Part shown: piece by piece, positions 6,840-10,044 of the stretch
How positions within the stretch are numbered: the stretch's first letter is position 1
How the letters are laid out: every line of letters begins with the position of its first letter
Origin: Anaerolineae bacterium
GTDB taxonomy: Bacteria; Chloroflexota; Anaerolineae; 4572-78; J111
Length of the DNA: 10,044 nt
NCBI GenBank assembly: GCA_020433835.1
Contig: JAGRBY010000233.1
Location: forward strand, 1 to 10,044
Direction of reading: 5' to 3'
The notes under the pieces: model-generated
Told to the model about the DNA's origin: nothing
Databases searched by the model: none
What the model saw: the letters and a program-made list of their open reading frames with translations, nothing else
Program-made: the position numbers and the translations under genes

Positions 6840-7679
6840 ATGCAAGCTGAAATAACGTCAATCCAAGAAAGACCCTATGTTTTGGGTCACTCCAAGCATG
6901 AATTAGACCGTCTGATTCGTCAGGCTCGCTTTTGGGGTGACCTGACCGAGCACGTTATGCGCCTGGCCGGTTTGAAGCCGGGGATGCGCGTATTAGATGT
7001 AGGTTGCGGTGCGGGCGATGTCTCGTTTTTGGCAGCAAGTTTGGTGGGGCCCAAAGGAACTGTTATCGGGGTGGACAAATCGCCCGAAGTCATTGCCATG
7101 GCCTCGCAGCGGGCGCAGGCCGCCGGGCTGGCCAACGTTCATTTTATGATCCAGGATTTAGCGAAGTTAACAATTGACGAACCTGTTGATGCCTTGATTG
7201 GCCGTTTAGTGCTGATGTATTTTGCTGATCCGGCAGTAATCTTGCGCCGCTTGAGCCGTTTGTTGAAGCCGGGCGGGTTGGTGATCTTTCATGAAATTGA
7301 CACATCCGCCTCTAAATCTGAACCGATATGTGAGCTTCTTAAAATGGCAGTTAATCGGATAGAAAAAGCCTTCAGCCGTGTCGGAGCCGATAATACGATG
7401 GGGTTAAAACTGGCACAGGTTTTTCAAGAGGCCGGTTTGCCCAAGCCGCAAATGATTCAAGGGGCTCGGGTAGAAAATGGGCCAGACTCGGAAGCCTACA
7501 ATGTCGTTGCCCAACTGACTCGGACCCTGCTCCCGTTGATGGAGCGCACCGGCATTGCTACCGCCGCCGAGGTGGAGATTGATACACTGGCTAACCGTCT
7601 TCGAGAAGAGATGGTTGCTCTCAACGCCACATGGGTTTCCCCCTCGCTCATCGGCGCTTGGACGCGAAAAGGAGCATAA
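6840..7679 (+). CDS. Class I SAM-dependent methyltransferase
   Basis: The 279-residue protein belongs to the Rossmann-fold methyltransferases (UbiE/Methyltransf_25-like). Motif I is VLDVGCGAGD at 51-60, the acidic ribose-binding residue is Asp79 in VIGVDKS, motif post-II lies around DALIGRLVLMYFADP (117-131), and LLKPGG (141-146) is the usual block before strand 5. An N-terminal YVLGHSKHELDRLIRQAR segment is typical of one small-molecule subgroup. I start it at 6840 because of the GGAGG 10 bases upstream; an in-frame ATG at 6696 would add 48 residues of unlike composition crossing two hairpins. Its stop is 3 bp before the flavoprotein start, whose ribosome site AAAGGAG lies inside this gene's last codons, so the two are translationally linked. 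It probably methylates an O, N or C atom of a small metabolite made or altered by the flavoprotein. The substrate is unknown. Confidence 0.9.
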   Translation: MQAEITSIQERPYVLGHSKHELDRLIRQARFWGDLTEHVMRLAGLKPGMRVLDVGCGAGDVSFLAASLVGPKGTVIGVDKSPEVIAMASQRAQAAGLANVHFMIQDLAKLTIDEPVDALIGRLVLMYFADPAVILRRLSRLLKPGGLVIFHEIDTSASKSEPICELLKMAVNRIEKAFSRVGADNTMGLKLAQVFQEAGLPKPQMIQGARVENGPDSEAYNVVAQLTRTLLPLMERTGIATAAEVEIDTLANRLREEMVALNATWVSPSLIGAWTRKGA

Positions 7680-7682
7680 TCA

Positions 7683-9065
7683 ATGACCCGGCTAAAGCAA
7701 CCTCTGAATAAAAAAGCGATTGTTATTGGTGGCAGCATGGCCGGGTTACTGGCGGCTCGCGTACTGAGCCAAATGTATGGCGAAGTCATCATTATCGAGA
7801 GAGACATCCTGCCTGACGGCGCGAAGCCGCGTAAAGGCGTTCCCCAAGGCCAGCACGCCCATGCCTTGTTAGCCAGAGGCCACGAGATTCTGGAGTCATT
7901 GTTTCCTGGCTTAACAGCGTATCTGGTCAATCAGGGCGCGCCGCAAGGCTGGGGGCGATTTTACTCCGGCGGCGGTTTCTTCTGTCGAATTGAAGATGGC
8001 CCGCAGGCATTATTCGTCAGCCGCCCTCGGCTTGAAACGGAGGTTCGCACGCGCTTGTTGACCCGGCCCAATGTCCGTATCCTGGAAGGTTGCGATGCCT
8101 CAGGTTTGGCAACCACCGAAGATTGTAGCCGCGTTACCGGTGTACGCCTGAGTCGTCGTCAGACCGAAAGTACCCAAGAGACATTATCTGCCGACCTGGT
8201 GGTTGATGCCAGTGGGCGCGGTTCTCGCAGCCCAACCTGGTTGGAAAGTTTAGGTTATGCCAGGCCGTAGGTGGAGTTGGTGGAAGTGAAGGTGGGCTAT
8301 GCCAGCCGCTTTTATCGCCGCGAAGTAACGCACCTTAATGGCGACCTGCTGGTAAATGTGGCTGCCACCCCCAACAACAGACGGGCCGGCGGCATGTTGG
8401 CCCAGGAAGGCAAGCGTTGGATTGTCACCCTGGCCGGCTACTTTGGCGACTACCCGCCCACCGACGAAGCAGGTTATCTGGCCTTTGCTAAAAGTTTGCC
8501 CATAGCTGATGTGTACGAGGTGATTCGCACGGCCACCCCACTCAGCGAACCTGTTGCCTTCAAATTTCCGGCTAACCAGCGTCGCCATTATGAAAAGCTC
8601 AGCCGTTTCCCGGAAGGTTTTTTGGTCATCGGTGATGCCATTTGCAGCTTTACCCCTATTTATGGGCAGGGAATGACTGTGGCCGCTATGGAAGCTCTGG
8701 CGCTGCGGGATTGCCTGAATAGCGGCGATGACCAATTAGCCCGGCGATTTTTCAAGCAGGCCAGCAAAATTGTGGATATCGCCTGGAGTATTGCTGCCGG
8801 AAATGATTTGAGCTTATCCGAAGCCAAAGCACCATTGCCGTTGTCGATGCGCTTTATCAATTGGTACCTGGGCAAACTCCAAATCGTGGCCTGGTTTGAT
8901 CCGGTTGTGGCCCTGGCTTTTATGAAGGTAGCTAATCTAATGAAAGGGCCACCGAGCTTGTTACATCCAGCCATTGCCCGGCGCGTGTTATGGAGAAACT
9001 TGCGCTCTAGGAAGACGCCCAACTCTATGGAAAGTAGCACTGCTCCCACCTTAACGCGTTACTAG
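7683..9065 (+). pseudogene. FAD-dependent oxidoreductase/monooxygenase, split by one in-frame TAG
   Basis: The frame encodes a 460-residue PHBH-fold flavoprotein (aromatic hydroxylase, epoxidase and geranylgeranyl-reductase relatives) apart from a TAG at 8268-8270, codon 196. Before the stop are the dinucleotide-binding GGSMAG (16-21), acidic Glu39 ending the second strand, PQGQHAHAL, and DLVVDASGRGSR. After it, in the same frame, come GYASRFYRR and the second FAD motif FLVIGDAICSFTPIYGQGMT (GD at 317-318). Both halves are needed for one FAD site, so the stop lies in the middle of the fold. One base change (TAG from CAG, GAG or AAG) would restore the gene. It may be a recent pseudogene, a sequencing error, or a product of readthrough or restart: a GTG follows directly at 8271 but with only a weak AGG upstream. 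TAG also ends the gene at 9063-9065, which argues against recoding of TAG. It is coupled to the methyltransferase upstream. Confidence 0.85.
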
Positions 9066-9081
9066 CCTCTCGACTCTTAGC

Positions 9082-9116
9082 CACAAGACCCGACTTTAAT
9101 CAGGCCGGGTCTTGTG
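9082..9116 (+). terminator. Terminator-like hairpin after the flavoprotein gene
   Basis: CACAAGACCCG (9082-9092) and CGGGTCTTGTG (9106-9116) form a perfect 11-bp stem with a 13-nt loop, 17 bp after the flavoprotein stop. Position and stem strength suit a transcript end. The sequence after it (CATTGAGGAAAGAG) lacks a U-run, so it may instead stop exonucleases or work with Rho. Confidence 0.6.
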
Positions 9117-9404
9117 CATTGAGGAAAGAGTAACCTGTGGTAAATTGTTGTAGTCGAATTGCTGATCTTAGTGTCTATTGAAGATTGATTGGACATCAAA
9201 AATACTGTAAAATTGTAACGTCTGTCGCCAACCCGCAATCGGCTAGACTCAAGCATCGAGGAAGTGTTTTTCAATGTGCCTCTCATTGTTGCCTCAGATA
9301 CCAAACACACTCAACAAGAACAAAGATATTTTGCTTTGGGGCAGATATCGTTGGTTATTTATCGCCTTTACGGTTAGAGATGCTTATAGATAGTCTGAAA
9401 TAAA
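9117..9404. other. Intergenic, probably decayed DNA
   Basis: No convincing gene is visible. Open frames on both strands (9077-9310 minus, 9185-9403 plus) have no recognisable domain. The end of the plus one reads FGADIVGYLSPLRLEML, faintly like the second SAM-binding strand of a methyltransferase, and lies directly before the methyltransferase remnant at 9405. It could be part of the same decayed gene. Confidence 0.4.
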
Positions 9405-9813
9405 GGCTACTGTGAAGGTTACATAGAGTCGCTTCCCGTCAAAAGTGGGCACGATGCGGCTACTTGCTTTCTGGTTTCACAGTTTATTCTTGAGCAAGAT
9501 GCTTTTTGGTAGTATCGCCCAAAGGCTTAAGCCCGGAGGAATCCAGGCTAGCTCTGATTTGGCCTCAGATATAGGCTCAAAAGCTTATGAAGCACTCCTT
9601 AAGGAGTGGTTGTTTATGACAACGACGGCGGCGGTTACCCCCGAAAAGCTAGAGCAAATGCGAGCTACATACGGCAAACACGTTTCGATACTGCCACCAA
9701 TGACAGTTGCAGCCATCATTGAAGCAGGTGGCTTTGAAACGCCGGTACAATTTTTCCAGGCAGGTCTCTTGCACGCCTGGCATGCCAGATGTGCATCACG
9801 TGTTAATGAATGA
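9405..9813 (+). pseudogene. Remnant of a second SAM-dependent methyltransferase, frameshifted and N-terminally truncated
   Basis: Two frames together give the second half of a small class I methyltransferase. From 9405 one frame reads GYCEGYIESLPVKSGHDAAT and CFLVSQFILEQDA, then meets a stop at 9510-9512. The other frame continues from about 9505 as FGSIAQRLKPGGI, then SSDLASDIGSKAYEALLKEW, MRATYGKHVSILPP, and GGFETPVQFFQAGLLHAW to the stop at 9811-9813. From memory of the family, the normal order is EGYLDSLP, DAAT.FLVSQF, four to six residues, FF..IA.RLKPGG, DLASD, VLPP, GGFE.P..FFQA, so order and content agree, with a net deletion and frame change near 9500-9507. The N-terminal SAM-binding motif I is missing. 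It cannot encode a working enzyme. It differs from the methyltransferase at 6840-7679, which lacks the DLASD and FFQA blocks. Confidence 0.8.
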
Positions 9814-9831
9814 GTAATGCCGGCTTTATGA

Positions 9832-9999
9832 ATTAAGAAGAGCATTGATTATGCCAGAAATCACAACCCATTACCTGCCCCGGCTGCTGAGGCGTTATTG
9901 GAAGATTATGGAGAATTTTCTCTACGAGGTTTAGGGATTATGGGGGTGGCTGCGCTAATTGGATGTATGGTGGTGTTAGGCATGAATATCGTTCTTTAA
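9832..9999 (+). other. Possible small membrane peptide or gene remnant
   Basis: This frame is open for 55 codons and ends in a hydrophobic stretch, GIMGVAALIGCMVVLGMNIVL, which would make one membrane helix, preceded by NPLPAPAAEALLEDYGEFSL. It has no ATG, GTG or TTG before the conserved-looking part, only ATT and an internal TTG. An ATG in another frame at 9851, with purine-rich AAGAAGAG upstream, begins MPEITTHYLPRLL and stops at 9934. A small frameshift joining MPEITTH to PLPAPAAEALLEDYGEF would give a single short membrane protein. I do not recognise the family. Given the decayed neighbour, a broken gene is at least as likely as a functional one. Confidence 0.3.
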
Positions 10000-10044
10000 A
10001 GCGGGCTAGATGGGATCGAGGCTCGGCCTCTTACAATCTTGACC

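Noticed and set aside
8268..8270. Recoding of TAG as an amino acid (pyrrolysine or altered code)
   Set aside because: The same gene ends with TAG at 9063-9065, and no special downstream element or amber-suppressor tRNA is visible in the window.
9185..9403. 72-residue plus-strand open frame as a gene
   Set aside because: No recognisable domain except a faint methyltransferase-like end; better viewed as decayed sequence linked to the remnant at 9405.

Overview
The window looks like a piece of a free-living bacterial chromosome of moderate GC content with AT-rich, repeat-laden intergenic DNA. Its gene types (a MalE-like lipoprotein, a long-form nicotinate phosphoribosyltransferase, a STAND ATPase with a C-terminal helix-turn-helix-like end, and a methyltransferase followed by a flavoprotein) and its palindromic intergenic repeats resemble Chloroflexota such as Anaerolineae. 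That assignment is an impression from family resemblance; no rRNA or other marker gene is present to settle it.

Left third (1-3345), minus strand. An imperfect long palindrome (87-248) and a six-unit heptamer tandem repeat (278-319) lie beyond the 3' end of a sugar-type ABC transporter solute-binding lipoprotein (345-1535), which has a plausible own promoter (1574-1603). Upstream of it and on the same strand is pncB (1801-3345), encoding nicotinate phosphoribosyltransferase of NAD salvage. The 265-bp gap between them holds a 19-bp-stem hairpin built from 9-bp direct repeats.

Middle (3346-4567). About 1.2 kb has no convincing gene. It holds a short perfect hairpin in the pncB leader, a MITE-like inverted repeat with a strong inner palindrome (GTGACAGTCAC core), a further copy of that core, a small hairpin, and a ~200-bp two-level palindrome whose centre is a 17-bp-stem hairpin made of the 9-mer CACGAATTA.

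Right half (4568-9065), plus strand, looks like one functional block. A 705-residue STAND-type ATPase (probable regulator or signal-transduction NTPase) is followed after 154 bp by a class I SAM-dependent methyltransferase, and 3 bp later by a PHBH-fold FAD-dependent oxidoreductase. The methyltransferase ribosome binding site is buried in a 9-bp stem. The flavoprotein reading frame is broken by one in-frame TAG and is otherwise intact for 460 codons. Methyltransferase plus flavin monooxygenase suggests tailoring of a small lipophilic or aromatic metabolite; the substrate cannot be read from the sequence. An 11-bp hairpin follows the flavoprotein gene.

Right end (9117-10044) is decayed. It holds the C-terminal part of a second, different SAM methyltransferase, frameshifted and missing its SAM-binding N-terminus, and a short frame encoding a hydrophobic peptide that lacks a normal start codon.

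The clearest points for follow-up are the single stop codon splitting the flavoprotein gene, the hairpin over the methyltransferase Shine-Dalgarno, and the multi-level palindromes, two of which share a 9-mer-based design with unrelated sequences. I did not find a convincing complete novel defence or mobile system.
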